Source: Nocardia blacklockiae
Lineage (GTDB): Bacteria; Actinomycetota; Actinomycetes; Mycobacteriales; Mycobacteriaceae
Reading direction: 5' to 3'
Assembly: GCF_015477355.1 (NCBI RefSeq)
Contig: NZ_JADLRJ010000021.1
Location: 1 to 64,000, forward strand
Length of the DNA: 64,000 nt
Below are positions 63,758 to 64,000 of this stretch, piece by piece (positions within the stretch are counted from its first letter, which is position 1; each line of letters starts with the position of its first letter). Position numbers and translations under genes: made by a program. The notes under the pieces are model-generated. The model made no database searches. It had not been told where the DNA came from and saw nothing but the letters and a program-made list of their open reading frames with translations.

Positions 63758-64000
63758 CCACGAAATTGCCTCCGCCGTACCGCTCCAGGACCGTGATCGT
63801 GCTGGTGGCGATCGCGATCGTGGTGGCCGCGGCGGCGTTGTATCTTTCGCTGACTCGCAGGGACGGAGGCGACGGCGCGACGTCCACGAGTCCGATGCCG
63901 CCGATCGCCTCGACTCGGCCGTCGGGCGCGACGTCGACAGGGTCGGCCGGTCCGCCGGGGTCGAACGGGTTCGCCTACCAGCCATTGTGGCCGTTCGCCG
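63754..64000 (+). CDS. Membrane-anchored protein, N-terminal part (cut by window end)
   Basis: GTG 63754 overlaps the preceding stop (GTGA). The visible 82 residues have one hydrophobic span (TVIVLVAIAIVVAAAALYLSL) followed by a Ser/Thr/Pro/Gly-rich extracytoplasmic linker. The remainder lies outside the window. Function unknown. Confidence 0.6.
   Translation, partial: MTTKLPPPYRSRTVIVLVAIAIVVAAAALYLSLTRRDGGDGATSTSPMPPIASTRPSGATSTGSAGPPGSNGFAYQPLWPFA

Overview
The window is high-GC DNA with actinobacterial codon use, many GTG starts and stop/start overlaps (ATGA, GTGA). The gene families (mevalonate operon with terpene synthases, DosR-type hypoxia genes, a UppP and a phosphoketolase) fit a Nocardia-like, mycolic-acid actinomycete. 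The genus is inferred from gene content and no marker gene was seen.

Region 1 (1-20.3 kb) is an accessory zone full of gene remnants. It holds truncated AraC, TetR (twice), threonine dehydratase, zinc-type dehydrogenase, P450 and acyl-carrier-protein pieces, and a membrane gene broken by a 4-bp tandem duplication. Intact genes include two short-chain dehydrogenases, each with a palindrome at its promoter, a Nudix protein, an epoxide hydrolase, two small secreted proteins, and a terpenoid subcluster: an unrecognised 587-aa protein with a DDxxD motif, a MetE-like protein, a terpene synthase, a P450 and an HMG-CoA reductase. Two nearly identical ~700-bp inverted copies of a coiled-coil gene bracket about 14 kb of this zone.

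Region 2 (20.4-36.2 kb) is a complete mevalonate operon read leftward: mevalonate kinase, diphosphomevalonate decarboxylase, phosphomevalonate kinase, type 2 IPP isomerase, HMG-CoA reductase, HMG-CoA synthase and a KAS III-ACP fusion, then three terpene synthases. A divergent prenyl diphosphate synthase supplies the allylic substrate, and two XRE-TPR regulators follow it. A structured ~105-bp element is shared by the mevalonate kinase leader and the leader of the distant terpene synthase, which links the two terpenoid loci.

Region 3 (36.3-49.8 kb) starts with housekeeping-like genes and becomes a dormancy/hypoxia locus: CBS-BON protein, three universal stress proteins, Hsp20, flavodoxin, DUF2267, GH65 glycosidase/phosphorylase, DUF2231 protein and UppP. 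Sequences resembling the mycobacterial DosR box lie in front of many of these genes, and two promoter cassettes are themselves duplicated.

Region 4 (50-64 kb) is probably part of the same regulon. It has a seven-gene overlapping operon (acyl/acetyl-CoA synthetase, E1 alpha, E1 beta and E2 of a 2-oxoacid dehydrogenase, a stand-alone ACP, ABC ATPase and permease), then a P-type cation ATPase, a phosphoketolase, a DUF4389-like protein and the start of a membrane protein cut by the window edge. The theme is acetyl-unit and energy metabolism under low oxygen. No rRNA, tRNA, CRISPR array or intact insertion sequence was recognised.
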